Shown piece by piece: positions 17,080 through 26,043 of a stretch of DNA of 48,633 bases (within the stretch, counting starts at the first letter, position 1; each line of letters begins with the position of its first letter). The notes under the pieces were generated by a model. The model ran no database searches, had not been told where the DNA came from, and saw nothing but the letters and a program-made list of their open reading frames with translations. This stretch comes from [Mycobacterium] manitobense (lineage in GTDB: Bacteria > Actinomycetota > Actinomycetes > Mycobacteriales > Mycobacteriaceae), in NCBI RefSeq assembly GCF_025821665.1, contig NZ_JACKSJ010000004.1, forward strand, positions 1-48,633. Reading direction: 5' to 3'. The position numbers were made by a program, and so were the translations under genes.

Positions 17080-17699
17080 TGCCCGCGGGCGACCCACTCG
17101 TCGTAGTTCACGATCTCGTCGCCGACGGTGGTGGTGTCGCCGTGCCCGGTGTAGACCACGGTGTCGGCGGGCAGGCCGCCGAGCCGGCCCGAGATCGACG
17201 ACAGGATGGTCGGGAAGTCGGAGAAGGACCGGCCCGTCGCCCCCGGCCCACCCTGGAACAGGGTGTCGCCGGAGAACACCGCGCCGAGTTCGGGTGCGTA
17301 CCAGCACACCGAACCGGGGGAGTGCCCCGGTGTGTGCAGCGCCCGCAGTTCCACACCGCCCGCCCGGAGCGTGTCCCCGTCGGACACGGTGCGGAACTCC
17401 TTGTCGGGGTGGGTCATCTGCCACAGCATGTCGTCTGCCGGATGCAGCAGCACCGGTGCGTCGAGCGCATCGCCGAGCTCGGGGGCGACGGTGATGTGAT
17501 CGTTGTGGCCGTGGGTGCAGACCACCGCGACCACGTTGCGGCCGCCGACGGCCATCACGATCGGCGCGGCGTCGTGCGCGGCGTCGAACACCACCACGTC
17601 GGAGTCGTCGCCGACCACCCAGATGTTGTTGTCGACATCCCAGCTGCCGCCGTCGAGTTCGAATTTACCGCTGGTGACGATCCGCTCGATGTTGCCCAT
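17076..17699 (-). CDS. MBL-fold metallo-hydrolase, probable partner of mscR
   Basis: This 207-aa metallo-beta-lactamase fold hydrolase has the metal motif THGHNDH (62-68), a further metal His in TPGHSPG (126), the bridging Asp in FSGDTLF (145) and a final YTGHGD. It is of the glyoxalase-II-like group that hydrolyses thioesters. Its ATG overlaps the mscR stop by one base (TGATG), so the two are translationally coupled. Because MscR makes S-formylmycothiol, hydrolysis of that thioester to formate and mycothiol is the likely role (inference). Confidence 0.88.
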   Translation of the reverse strand: MGNIERIVTSGKFELDGGSWDVDNNIWVVGDDSDVVVFDAAHDAAPIVMAVGGRNVVAVVCTHGHNDHITVAPELGDALDAPVLLHPADDMLWQMTHPDKEFRTVSDGDTLRAGGVELRALHTPGHSPGSVCWYAPELGAVFSGDTLFQGGPGATGRSFSDFPTILSSISGRLGGLPADTVVYTGHGDTTTVGDEIVNYDEWVARGH

Positions 17700-18784
17700 C
17701 AGAGCATCACCACCGACCGCAGGACCTCACCGGCGTGCATCTTTCCGAACGCGTCCTCGATGCCGTCCAGGCCGATGCGTTCGGAGACGAACTTCTCCAG
17801 CGGCAATCGGCCCTGCAGGTAGAGGCTGATCAGCGTGGGGAAGTCTCGTTCGGGGAGGCAGTCGCCGTACCAGGAGGACTTCAGTGACCCACCGCGGGAG
17901 AAGAAGTCGACGAGCGGCATCTCCAGCGTCATGTCGGGCGTCGGCACGCCGACCAGGACCACCGTGCCGGCGAGGTCACGGGCGTAGAACGCCTGTTTCC
18001 AGGTCTCCGGCCGGCCGACCGCGTCGATGACGACGTCGGCGCCGAATCCGTCGGTCAGGTCCTGGATGGTCTCGACGACGTCGAGGTCGCGGGCGTTGAT
18101 GGTGTGGGTTGCGCCGAACTCGCGGGCCCAGTGCAGTTTCTTGTCGTCGGTGTCGACGGCGATGATCCGCCTGGCGCCCACCAGCGCCGCGCCGGCGATC
18201 GCCGCGTCACCCACACCGCCGCAACCGATCACGGCCACGGTGTCGTCCCGGTTGACGGCGCCGGTGTTGATCGCCGCTCCGATGCCGGCCATCACGCCGC
18301 AGCCCAGCAGGCCGGCCACCGCGGGATCGGCGCTGGGATCGACCTTGGTGCACTGCCCTTCGTGCACCAGCGTCTTGTCGGCGAACGCGCCGATGCCCAG
18401 TGCCGGGGTGAGTTCGGTGCCGTCGGTGAGCGTCATCTTCTGGGCGGCGTTGTGGGTGTCGAAGCACAGGTGCGGCCGGCCCCGCTTGCAGGCGCGGCAC
18501 TGACCGCACACCGCGCGCCAGTTCAGGATGACGAAGTCACCGGGCTCCACGTTGGTGACGCCGTCGCCGACCGACTCCACCGTGCCCGCCGCCTCGTGCC
18601 CGAGCAGGAACGGGTATTCGTCGTTGATGCCGCCCTCGCGGTAGGTCAGGTCGGTGTGGCAGACGCCGCACGCCACGATGTCGACCACCACCTCGCCGGG
18701 ACCCGGGTCGGGGACGACGATGTCCACCACCTCGACCGGCTCACCCTTCTGTCGGGACACCACACCTCGCACCGTCTGGCTCAT
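17699..18784 (-). CDS. mscR: S-(hydroxymethyl)mycothiol dehydrogenase / S-nitrosomycothiol reductase
   Basis: This 361-aa zinc-dependent medium-chain alcohol dehydrogenase has the same length as the M. tuberculosis enzyme as I recall it. Catalytic-zinc residues lie in ACGVCHTD (Cys39/Cys42 region) and GHEAAG (62-67). Structural-zinc cysteines are at 93, 96, 99 and 107, and the NAD fold is [12 protein letters not shown]. It oxidises the formaldehyde-mycothiol adduct with NAD and reduces S-nitrosomycothiol, in the cytosol. A TAGGTT hexamer 7 nt before the ATG suggests a leaderless transcript. The MBL hydrolase gene follows directly. Confidence 0.92.
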   Translation of the reverse strand: MSQTVRGVVSRQKGEPVEVVDIVVPDPGPGEVVVDIVACGVCHTDLTYREGGINDEYPFLLGHEAAGTVESVGDGVTNVEPGDFVILNWRAVCGQCRACKRGRPHLCFDTHNAAQKMTLTDGTELTPALGIGAFADKTLVHEGQCTKVDPSADPAVAGLLGCGVMAGIGAAINTGAVNRDDTVAVIGCGGVGDAAIAGAALVGARRIIAVDTDDKKLHWAREFGATHTINARDLDVVETIQDLTDGFGADVVIDAVGRPETWKQAFYARDLAGTVVLVGVPTPDMTLEMPLVDFFSRGGSLKSSWYGDCLPERDFPTLISLYLQGRLPLEKFVSERIGLDGIEDAFGKMHAGEVLRSVVML

Positions 18785-18791
18785 GGCGTAC

Positions 18792-18797
18792 AACCTA
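18792..18797 (-). promoter_or_regulatory. Candidate -10 TAGGTT for mscR, leaderless
   Basis: On the minus strand TAGGTT is followed by 7 nt and then the mscR ATG, the spacing expected if transcription begins at the start codon. There is no Shine-Dalgarno before this ATG, which agrees with a leaderless mRNA. Confidence 0.45.
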
Positions 18798-18924
18798 ACA
18801 ACTGCTTGGTTCTGCCCGCAGGCTCGATGGGCCCGGAACCGGAGCCTCCTCGCGAAATTGCCGATGCCGCCTGAACGGAGGTCGTCAGGGCTACCGTTCA
18901 TGCTGGCGCCCGAGAGGAGATCTC

Positions 18925-19335
18925 ATGACGGATTTCGCCCCACTCGCCCACGTCGCCCTGACCGTGCGCGACCTGTCCGTCAGCGTGCCGTGGTACCGGG
19001 CGCTGATCGGCGCCGACCCGGTGCTCGACGAGGACACCGACGGCGGATTCCGGCACGTGGTGTTCCCCATCGGTGGCGGCATGCTGCTGGGACTGCACCA
19101 ACACACCCGGCCCGCGCCGGAGGACCCCTTCACCGAATACCGGATCGGGCTCGACCACGTGGGGTTCGGCTGTGCGGACCGCGGCGACCTGGAGGACTGG
19201 GTGCGTCGGCTGGACGCGGCGGGAGTGACGCACGGCGGGATCGTCGACGCCGGCTACGGCTCCGGCCTGAGCTTCCGGGACCCGGACGGGATCGCGCTCG
19301 AGTTCTTCGCGCCGCCCGGCGACACGGCCGAATGA
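18925..19335 (+). CDS. VOC family (glyoxalase/dioxygenase-like) protein
   Basis: This 136-aa single-chain VOC protein has two beta-alpha-beta-beta-beta modules. [17 protein letters not shown] opens the first and LDHVGFGC the second, and the C-terminal [14 protein letters not shown] carries the usual Glu metal ligand. Metal ligands look like His9 in the first module and His in LDHVG with Glu near the end. The substrate is unknown. GAGAGGAG lies upstream of the ATG. It may lead a + strand group with the following methyltransferase (64-bp gap). Confidence 0.87.
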   Translation: MTDFAPLAHVALTVRDLSVSVPWYRALIGADPVLDEDTDGGFRHVVFPIGGGMLLGLHQHTRPAPEDPFTEYRIGLDHVGFGCADRGDLEDWVRRLDAAGVTHGGIVDAGYGSGLSFRDPDGIALEFFAPPGDTAE

Positions 19336-19399
19336 ACCCGACGGCCGCATCGGCCGTCGTCAACGACAGAGACACCAACCGACCGCCCGGGAGAGAGCC

Positions 19400-20476
19400 A
19401 TGACCACTGTCGACCACGAAAGACCCGCCGAGGCCACCGAGGACTTCGCCGCACGCATGGCGGGCGCGATCGACGCAGCCAGCCTGGCGCTGCTGCTCAG
19501 CATCGGACACCAGACCCGGTTGTTCGACACGATGGCCGGCCTGCCGCCCGCCACCAGTGCCCAGATCGCCGACGCCGCCGGACTCGACGAGCGGTACGTG
19601 CGCGAATGGCTGGGCGGAGTGGTCACCGGGCGCGTCGTGGACTTCGACGCGACAGCAGGCACGTATTCGCTTCCAGGAGAACGCGCCGCGGTGCTCACCC
19701 GCGCCGCCGGACCGGACAACCTCTCCCGGGTTGCGCAGTTCATCCCACTGCTCGGCGAGGTCGAGCAGAAGATCGTCGGCTGCTTCCACACCGGTGGCGG
19801 GCTGTCCTACGGCGACTATCCGCGCTTCCACACGCTGATGGCCGAGCAGAGCGGCGAGGTGTTCGACGCCGCGCTGGTCGATTCCGTGCTGCCGTTGGTG
19901 ACCGGGCTGCCCGAGCGGCTCGCCGCCGGCATCGACGTCGCCGACATCGGTTGCGGCAGCGGGCATGCGGTCAACGTGATGGCGAAGGCGTTCCCCGCCA
20001 GCCGGTTCACCGGCATCGACTTCTCCGACGAGGGGCTCGGGGTCGGCCGGGCCGAGGCGGACCGTTCCGGGCTGGCCAACGCCCAGTTCGTCGCCGCCGA
20101 CGTGGCCGAGCTCGACGCGGCCCAGACCTACGACCTCATCACGGTTTTCGACGCGATCCACGACCAGGCCCGGCCGTCGCGGGTGCTGGAGAACATCCAC
20201 CGCGCGTTGCGGCCCGGCGGGGTGCTGCTGATGGTCGACATCAAGGCGTCGAGCCAAGTCGAGGACAACGTCGGCGCGCCGCTGGCGACCTACCTCTACA
20301 CCGTGTCGACGATGCACTGCATGAGCGTGTCGCTGGGGCTGGGCGGGGCGGGACTCGGCACCTGCTGGGGCCGCCAGCTGGCCACCTCGATGCTCGCGGA
20401 CGCCGGGTTCGACGACGTCGAGGTCCGCGAGATCGAGTCGGACATCCTGAACAACTACTACGTCGCCTGGAGATGA
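19400..20476 (+). CDS. Class I SAM-dependent methyltransferase with N-terminal winged helix (Rv2258c-like)
   Basis: The protein has 358 aa. Residues 25-90 form a winged-helix/dimerisation region ([22 protein letters not shown]), typical of O-methyltransferase-like enzymes that were once called regulators. The SAM-binding motif is [15 protein letters not shown] near 181-195, with acidic GIDFSDEG next and FDAIHDQA later. From memory it corresponds to M. tuberculosis Rv2258c. The substrate is unknown. Only 4 bp separate it from the homocysteine methyltransferase-like gene, so the two are co-expressed. Confidence 0.87.
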   Translation: MTTVDHERPAEATEDFAARMAGAIDAASLALLLSIGHQTRLFDTMAGLPPATSAQIADAAGLDERYVREWLGGVVTGRVVDFDATAGTYSLPGERAAVLTRAAGPDNLSRVAQFIPLLGEVEQKIVGCFHTGGGLSYGDYPRFHTLMAEQSGEVFDAALVDSVLPLVTGLPERLAAGIDVADIGCGSGHAVNVMAKAFPASRFTGIDFSDEGLGVGRAEADRSGLANAQFVAADVAELDAAQTYDLITVFDAIHDQARPSRVLENIHRALRPGGVLLMVDIKASSQVEDNVGAPLATYLYTVSTMHCMSVSLGLGGAGLGTCWGRQLATSMLADAGFDDVEVREIESDILNNYYVAWR

Positions 20477-20480
20477 CCCC

Positions 20481-21446
20481 ATGACGACCATCGAGTCGCA
20501 GCCGTCGGGCACCGGCCGGCCACTCCCGCAGACCGGTGGCAACGGATTGTTCATCACCGACGGCGGTCTGGAGACCGAACTGGTCTTCCTCGACGGGATG
20601 GACCTGCCGAGCTTCGCCGCGTTCCCCCTGCTCGACGTTCCCGAGCAGCGGGCCCGCCTGCGGCGCTACTACGACGGCTACGTCGACATCGCCCGCCGGC
20701 TGGGCGCCGGATTCGTGATGGAGACACCGACCTGGCGCGCGAACCCGGACTGGGCCTCGCTGCTGGGCTACTCGGCGGAGCGACTCGACGCGGTCAACCG
20801 CTCGGCCGTCGCGCTGGCGGAGGAGATCAGGACGGCGGCCACGGCCGACGGCATCACCGTCGTGGTGAGCGGATGCGTGGGCCCGCGCGGTGACGGCTAC
20901 GACCCCGGCACCGCCATGACGCCCGAGGACGCCGAGCGCTACCACGCGGTGCAGATCGGAACGTTCGCCGACACCTCGGCCGACCAGGTGACGGCGATCA
21001 CGATGACCAACGCCGAAGAGGCGATCGGCATCGTGCGCGCCGCGGCGGCGGCCGGTATCCCGTCGGCGATCTCGTTCACCGTCGAGACCGACGGCCGGCT
21101 GCCGACCGGCCAGCCGCTGGCCGAGGCGATCGAACAGGTGGACGCGGCGACGTCTGCCGGGGCCGCGTACTTCATGGTGAACTGCGCGCATCCGACCCAC
21201 TTCGCCGGCGTGCTGCGGCAGGACGGCCCGTGGGAGCGCCTGCTCGGCCTGCGCGCCAACGCCTCGGTCAAGAGCCACGCCGAGCTGGACGAGGCCACCG
21301 AACTCGACGACGGTGATCCCGCCGACCTCGCGGCCCAGCACCTGCTCCTGCGTGACCGGTTGCCCGCGGTGGCCGTGCTCGGCGGGTGCTGCGGCACGGA
21401 CGCCCGCCACGTGTCGGCGATCGGCACCGCGTGGAGCACCACTTAG
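20481..21446 (+). CDS. Homocysteine S-methyltransferase family protein
   Basis: This 321-aa TIM-barrel protein has the family's three zinc cysteines: Cys235 in VNCAHP and Cys303/Cys304 in GGCCGTD. It opens with LFITDGGLETELVF. Members move a methyl group from S-methylmethionine, SAM or betaine to homocysteine or another thiol. Being packed behind a methyltransferase (4-bp gap) and before a serine hydrolase (9-bp gap), it may recycle methyl groups for that neighbour (inference). Confidence 0.87.
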   Translation: MTTIESQPSGTGRPLPQTGGNGLFITDGGLETELVFLDGMDLPSFAAFPLLDVPEQRARLRRYYDGYVDIARRLGAGFVMETPTWRANPDWASLLGYSAERLDAVNRSAVALAEEIRTAATADGITVVVSGCVGPRGDGYDPGTAMTPEDAERYHAVQIGTFADTSADQVTAITMTNAEEAIGIVRAAAAAGIPSAISFTVETDGRLPTGQPLAEAIEQVDAATSAGAAYFMVNCAHPTHFAGVLRQDGPWERLLGLRANASVKSHAELDEATELDDGDPADLAAQHLLLRDRLPAVAVLGGCCGTDARHVSAIGTAWSTT

Positions 21447-21455
21447 GCTGCAGGC

Positions 21456-22280
21456 GTGGCAGCACTCGACGCGATCGCCGACTGGCCGGTCGACCATGTC
21501 GCTGCGGCGGTCGTCGGGCCCGCGGGTCCGCTCGCCTGTCACGGCGACCAGCAGCGCCGCTTCGCGCTGGCATCGGTGACGAAACTGCTCGTTGCCCGCG
21601 CCGCGCACGTCGCCGTGGAGGAGGGCGCCGTCGAGCTGGACACGCCGGCCGGACCACCGGGGTCGACGGTGCGCCACCTGCTGGCGCACACCGCCGGCTA
21701 CAACATGCGGTCCGACGAGGTGATGGCCGAGCCCGGAGCGCGGCGGATCTACTCGAATCACGGGTTCGCGGTGCTGGCGCAGACGCTCGAATCGGCCACC
21801 GAGATCGAGTTCGGCCGGTACCTGTCCGAGGCGGTGTTCGAGCCGCTCGGCATGACCGACTCGTCACTCGAGGGTGGCGCGGGGGTCGCGGGCTACGGCG
21901 CGACGTCCACGGTGTCCGACCTCGTGGCCTTCGCGCAGGACCTGCTGCGGCCCGCCACGGTGTCGGCGCAACTGCACGAGCAGGCCACCACCGTGCAGTT
22001 CCCCGGACTCGACGGCGTACTGCCCGGCTACGGCCGGCAGCGTCCCAACGACTGGGGGCTGGGATTCGAGATCCGCGACGGCAAGTCGCCGCACTGGACC
22101 GGCTCGGCGAACAGCGGGGCGACGTACGGGCATTTCGGCCAGACCGGCACGTTCCTGTGGGTCGATCCGGACGCGGACCTGGCGCTGGTGGTGCTGGGTG
22201 ACCGGGATTTCGGGGACTGGGCACATGAGCCGTGGCCGGCGATCTCTGACGGTGTCCTGAGAGAATTCGGCGCAGACTAG
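21456..22280 (+). CDS. Serine hydrolase, beta-lactamase/PBP-like fold
   Basis: The 274-aa protein starts at GTG 21456. Motifs of the serine beta-lactamase family are SVTK (S-x2-K, near residue 41), YSN (near 98) and GHFGQTG in the position of the KTG/HxG motif. No signal peptide is seen, so it is likely a cytosolic esterase or amidase and not a secreted lactamase. It is shorter than typical class C enzymes (about 360 aa). It is the last gene of the + strand run, and the gap to 22387 (106 bp) separates it from the DUF3145 gene. Confidence 0.83.
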   Translation: MAALDAIADWPVDHVAAAVVGPAGPLACHGDQQRRFALASVTKLLVARAAHVAVEEGAVELDTPAGPPGSTVRHLLAHTAGYNMRSDEVMAEPGARRIYSNHGFAVLAQTLESATEIEFGRYLSEAVFEPLGMTDSSLEGGAGVAGYGATSTVSDLVAFAQDLLRPATVSAQLHEQATTVQFPGLDGVLPGYGRQRPNDWGLGFEIRDGKSPHWTGSANSGATYGHFGQTGTFLWVDPDADLALVVLGDRDFGDWAHEPWPAISDGVLREFGAD

Positions 22281-22386
22281 CGCAACAGGTGTCTCACGAG
22301 GCACAATAGACACGCACGACACAGCTACAACTCGGAATCACCAGGTCGTTGGGGAAGACGTCCCTCGTGGAGCCGAAGGAGCAGCT

Positions 22387-22899
22387 ATGCGTGCGTTGAA
22401 CCAGTTCGCCGACGCGTCGACTGGCGTGGTGTACGTCCATGCCTCTCCCGCGGCGGTATGCCCGCATGTCGAGTGGGCGTTGTCGTCGACCCTCCAGGCG
22501 AGGGCGAATCTGAAGTGGACGCCGCAGCCGGCCATGCCCGGACAGCTGCGCGCGGTCACCAACTGGGTCGGACCGGTGGGCACCGGCGGCCAGTTGGCCA
22601 ACGCCCTGCGCTCCTGGTCGGTGCTGCGTTTCGAGGTGACCGAGGACCCGAGCCCCGGCGTGGACGGGCACCGCTGGTGCCATACCCCGCAGCTGGGGCT
22701 GTGGAGTGGGGCGATGAGCGCCAACGGCGACGTGATGGTCGGCGAGATGCGGTTGCGGACGTTGATGGCCTCCGGCGCCGACATGCTGGCTGCCGAACTG
22801 GACTCGGTGCTCGGCACCGCCTGGGACGAGGCGCTGGAGCCCTACCGGGACGGCGGCGCAGGCGCCGAGGTCAGCTGGCTGAGCCGCGGAGTCGGTTAG
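22387..22899 (+). CDS. DUF3145 family protein
   Basis: This 170-aa protein is of an actinobacterial family of unknown function. The block VVYVHASPAAVCPHVEWALS is diagnostic, followed by GPVGTGGQLANALRSW and RWCHTPQLGLWSGAM. It has no signal peptide or membrane span. The ATG is preceded by GAAGGAG. It converges on the DAG kinase gene, with the two stops overlapping as TTAG. Confidence 0.83.
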   Translation: MRALNQFADASTGVVYVHASPAAVCPHVEWALSSTLQARANLKWTPQPAMPGQLRAVTNWVGPVGTGGQLANALRSWSVLRFEVTEDPSPGVDGHRWCHTPQLGLWSGAMSANGDVMVGEMRLRTLMASGADMLAAELDSVLGTAWDEALEPYRDGGAGAEVSWLSRGVG

Positions 22900-23804
22900 G
22901 CAGCGGCCCGCAGCACGCGGAGCGCCCGCGGCACCGCCGACACGGTGACCGGCAGCGGGCACGCGTAGTCGCCATCGGCGTAGGCGTTGATGCCCGGTGA
23001 GTCGACGTGGACCCGGCGGGCCCGTGCGGTGGTCACCTCGGCGAGCCCGACATGGGTGCCCTTGAACACCGTGGGGAACAACCGGATCAGCTTGGTGCGT
23101 GACGCCGAATGCACCATCGTGATGTCCAGCAGGCCGTCGGTGTGGTCGGCGTCGGGGCAGATCAGCATGCCGCCGCCGTAGCTGCGGGTGTTGCCGAAGG
23201 CGGCGAGCGTCAGGTCGGTGACCGTCTCCTCGCCGTCGTCGAAGGTCAGCCGGAACGGCAGCAGCCGCAGCCGGGACAGCTCGGCCACCATCGCGACGTT
23301 GTACCGCATCCGGCCGTGCGGCCAGCGCATGCGGTTGGTGCGGTCGCTGACCAGCGAGTCGAATCCTGCGGCCATCACGGTCCCGAACCACTTGGCCGCA
23401 CCGCCTGCGTCGTCGATCCGGCCGAGGTCGATCGTCTCGGTCCGGCCGTCGACGACGATGTCCGCCGCGGCCTCGGGGTCACCGGTGGGCACGCCGAAGG
23501 CGCGGGCGTGGTCGTTGCCGGTGCCCGCGGGGACGATGCCCAACGGCACGTCGCCCAGCGCGAGCGCCTGCAACGCCAGCGAGATCACCCCGTCGCCGCC
23601 CGCCACCACCAGCGCGTCGGTCCCCGCGGCGAGTGCCTCGTCGACGAGTCGGCGCGCATGCGCGGCATCGGTGCCGACGATCTCGCACACGTCGACCCCG
23701 CGCTGCTGGAAGCGGGCGACGGCGCGCTGCGCGGCATGGGGTGCGTTGCCGTGGCCCGACATCGGGTTGGTCAGCAGCGTGATGCGGCCGATCTGCCCTG
23801 TCAC
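22896..23804 (-). CDS. Diacylglycerol kinase family lipid kinase
   Basis: The protein has 302 aa from GTG 23804, which overlaps the FAD-oxidase stop by GTGA. The lipid-kinase catalytic domain shows LTNPMSGHG (11-19), the phosphate loop AGGDG (68-72) and VPAGTGNDHA (91-100). It phosphorylates diacylglycerol or a related lipid with ATP at the inner membrane face. The M. tuberculosis counterpart (Rv2252, from memory) acts on DAG and affects phosphatidylinositol mannoside precursors. Its coupling to an alkyl-DHAP-synthase-like gene and proximity to glpD put it in a glycerolipid cluster. Confidence 0.9.
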   Translation of the reverse strand: MTGQIGRITLLTNPMSGHGNAPHAAQRAVARFQQRGVDVCEIVGTDAAHARRLVDEALAAGTDALVVAGGDGVISLALQALALGDVPLGIVPAGTGNDHARAFGVPTGDPEAAADIVVDGRTETIDLGRIDDAGGAAKWFGTVMAAGFDSLVSDRTNRMRWPHGRMRYNVAMVAELSRLRLLPFRLTFDDGEETVTDLTLAAFGNTRSYGGGMLICPDADHTDGLLDITMVHSASRTKLIRLFPTVFKGTHVGLAEVTTARARRVHVDSPGINAYADGDYACPLPVTVSAVPRALRVLRAAA

Positions 23805-25444
23805 GGAATCAGCTTGCCCGGGTTGAGGATCCCGGTGGGGTCGAGCGCCGCCTTGACGGCGCGCAGCACCGCGACACCGAGGTCGCCGATCTCGTCGGCC
23901 ATCCACGGCCGGTGGTCGGCGCCGACGGCGTGGTGATGGGTGATCGTCCCGCCGGTGCGGACCATCGCGTCCGACGCCGCCGCCTTGGCCGTGCGCCACT
24001 GTTCGATCGGGTTCCCGCGCTGTCCGGCCACCACGGTGAAGTACAGCGATGCGCCGGTCGGGTACACGTGCGAAATGTGGCACAGCACCAGCGCCGGCGT
24101 GCCGGAATCCGCCGTACTCTGCCCCGGGTCGCTTCGCTCCTGCCCGCCGAGCGCATCGGTCAACGCCTGCGTGACCGCGTCCTTGAGTGCCGGAACGTTC
24201 GACCAGTTGGTGGCGGTCTCCAGCGTCTCGCACAGCGCCCCGGCCGAGAGCAGCGCGTCACGCAGGTACGGCGCGTTGAACCGCCCGTGCTCCCACGCCC
24301 GCGCGGGCTCCTCGCCCAGCGACGTGCCGCCGTGGGCCGCGAGCACCGCCCTGGTCTCGTCGTGGCGGCTCTGCGCGTGCGCGGCGGTGCCCTCGAAGGT
24401 GGTGATCGCCAGACACCCGCCGGTGATCGACTGCTCACCGATGCTCTCGGACGTCGCCAGGTTGACGCCCGTCTCGGCCTCGTCGGACAACCGCATCACC
24501 GTCGGCCCGGCGCCGGTCTGCACGACGGCGCGCAATGCCGCTGCGCCGGTGGAGAAGTCGGGGAACGACCATGCCTCGTAGCGGGTCACCTCCGGGACGG
24601 GATGCACCCGCACCCGCACCCGGGTGATCACGCCGAACACCCCCTCGGAGCCGACCAGGAGCTGGCGGAGGTCCGGTCCCGCCGCCGACGCCGGCGCCCG
24701 GCCCAGGTCGAGCACGCCGGCCGGAGTCACGGCGCGCACACCGCGCACCATGTCGTCGAATCGGCCGTAGCCGGCCGAGCCCTGACCCGACGATCGGGTG
24801 GCCGCGAACCCGCCGATGGTGGCGAACTGGAAGCTCTGCGGGAAATGGCCGAGTGAGAAGCCCTGCGCCGCAAGCAGAGTCTCGGCCTGCGGACCGGTGA
24901 CGCCCGCGCCGAGTTCGGCCTCACCGGAGATCGGGTCGAGGTGGTGCAGCTGGTCGAGCCGGCGCAGGTCCAGGGACACCACGGCGGAGAAGTCGGCGCG
25001 CAGCGGATCGACGCCGCCCACGACACTCGTGCCGCCGCCGAACGGCACCACCGCGATGCGCTGCCGGGCGCAGTGCTCCAGCACGCCCGCCACCTCTGCC
25101 TCGTCGCCGGGCAACACCACCGCGTCGGGGGCGTCCTGCTCGCCGCGGTCCCGCCGGCGGAGCAGGTCGAGCGTCGACTTGCCGCCCGCCCGCAGCAGCC
25201 GGCCCCTGTCGTCGGTGATCACGTGCGGGTCGCCGACGATGGCGGACAACGCGTCGCGGTCGCCGTCCGGCAGCGCCGACGGACGCAGCCGCACCTCATC
25301 GATCTCCAGCTCGGCGCGCGGCTGCGCGTCCACCCCGAGCGCCTGCTCGAGCAGCGAGCGAATGCCGTCCGAGAGCGGTTTCGCAGCGTCCGGGTCACCC
25401 CAGGCGTTCCACTTCATCGGCGGCGGTGCATCGGGTCGGCTCAT
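23801..25444 (-). CDS. FAD-binding oxidase, alkyldihydroxyacetonephosphate synthase-like
   Basis: This 547-aa protein of the VAO/PCMH flavoprotein family begins MKWNAWGDP, as AGPS-like proteins do. The FAD-binding block is PFGGGTSVVGGV (near 150) with GHFPQSFQFATIGGFAATRSSG (near 200), and the C-terminus GILNPGKLIP is typical. AGPS swaps the acyl group of acyl-DHAP for a fatty alcohol to make ether lipids; this activity is plausible but untested here. A 28-bp repeat (24122-24149) inserts a Gly-Gly-Gln-Glu-Arg-Ser-Asp-Pro-Gly linker in the C-terminal half. It is divergent from the TetR gene across 17 bp. Confidence 0.88.
   Translation of the reverse strand: MSRPDAPPPMKWNAWGDPDAAKPLSDGIRSLLEQALGVDAQPRAELEIDEVRLRPSALPDGDRDALSAIVGDPHVITDDRGRLLRAGGKSTLDLLRRRDRGEQDAPDAVVLPGDEAEVAGVLEHCARQRIAVVPFGGGTSVVGGVDPLRADFSAVVSLDLRRLDQLHHLDPISGEAELGAGVTGPQAETLLAAQGFSLGHFPQSFQFATIGGFAATRSSGQGSAGYGRFDDMVRGVRAVTPAGVLDLGRAPASAAGPDLRQLLVGSEGVFGVITRVRVRVHPVPEVTRYEAWSFPDFSTGAAALRAVVQTGAGPTVMRLSDEAETGVNLATSESIGEQSITGGCLAITTFEGTAAHAQSRHDETRAVLAAHGGTSLGEEPARAWEHGRFNAPYLRDALLSAGALCETLETATNWSNVPALKDAVTQALTDALGGQERSDPGQSTADSGTPALVLCHISHVYPTGASLYFTVVAGQRGNPIEQWRTAKAAASDAMVRTGGTITHHHAVGADHRPWMADEIGDLGVAVLRAVKAALDPTGILNPGKLIP
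24122..24149. repeat. 28-bp dispersed repeat, copy 1
   Basis: The sequence ccccgggtcgcttcgctcct and the following tgcccgccg (28 bp in all) matches 40744-40771 with one mismatch. Here it lies inside the FAD-oxidase coding region, in frame, in a linker before LVLCHISHVYP. Confidence 0.8.
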
Positions 25445-25452
25445 GCGTTACA

Positions 25453-25461
25453 GTGTTACAC
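25453..25461. promoter_or_regulatory. Operator candidate GTGTTACAC in a 17-bp divergent gap
   Basis: The odd-length palindrome GTGT-T-ACAC fills the space between the oxidase start (25444) and the TetR start (25462), with an extra GTTACA half-site at 25447-25452. A TetR dimer here would cover both start regions at once. Both transcripts must have very short or no leaders, or start inside the neighbouring gene. Confidence 0.45.
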
Positions 25462-26043
25462 ATGCTGTCAAGCAGTAAAGTCTTGGAGACGTCCGTCGAT
25501 GAACGCATCCTCGACGCGGCGGCCGAATGCGTGCTCGCCTTCGGAGTGGCCCGAGTGACCCTCGCCGAGATCGCCCGCCGCGCCGGGGTGAGCAGGCCGA
25601 CGGTGTACCGGCGTTTCCCCGACACCCGGTCGATCCTGGCGGCGGTGCTGACCCTGCGGATCACCCATGCCCTGGACGACGTGCCCAGCGGCGGCGTGGG
25701 CCGCAGGTGGGTGGTCGAGCGCATCGTCGCGGTGGCAGGGCGGCTCCGTCGCGACGACGTCATCATGGCGGTCCTGCACGAGGCGCCGGAGCTGGCGATG
25801 CTCTATCTCTCCGAGCGCCTCGGAACCAGCCAGCAGATCCTGCTCGACACCGTCACCGGCGAGTTGAAGGCGGCCCAGGACGAAGGCAGCGTCCGGCCGG
25901 GCGACGCGCGCCAGCTCGCGGCGATGTGCCTGCTGATCACCCAGTCGACCATTCTGTCGGCCCAGACCATCGCGCCCATCCTCGACGCCGCCGCGCTGGC
26001 GACCGAACTCGAACACTCGCTGAACGGATACCTCGCACCATGA
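25462..26043 (+). CDS. TetR family transcriptional regulator
   Basis: The 193-aa protein starts at ATG 25462 (MLSSSKVLETSVDERIL); a start at 25426 would overlap the divergent gene. The N-terminal HTH reads ARVTLAEIARRAGVSRPTVYRRFPDT, typical of TetR. The C-terminal ligand domain is poorly defined, as usual. It overlaps glpD by ATGA and is divergent from the FAD-oxidase/DAG-kinase pair, so it likely controls both glycerolipid units and itself. The ligand may be a glycerolipid or acyl compound (inference). Confidence 0.9.
   Translation: MLSSSKVLETSVDERILDAAAECVLAFGVARVTLAEIARRAGVSRPTVYRRFPDTRSILAAVLTLRITHALDDVPSGGVGRRWVVERIVAVAGRLRRDDVIMAVLHEAPELAMLYLSERLGTSQQILLDTVTGELKAAQDEGSVRPGDARQLAAMCLLITQSTILSAQTIAPILDAAALATELEHSLNGYLAP

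Noticed and set aside
21456..22280. Reading the serine hydrolase as an antibiotic-resistance beta-lactamase
   Set aside because: No signal peptide is present, and the motif set fits general esterase/peptidase members of the fold.
25426..25461. Earlier TetR start at 25426
   Set aside because: It would overlap the first codons of the divergent oxidase and add residues not typical of TetR N-termini.
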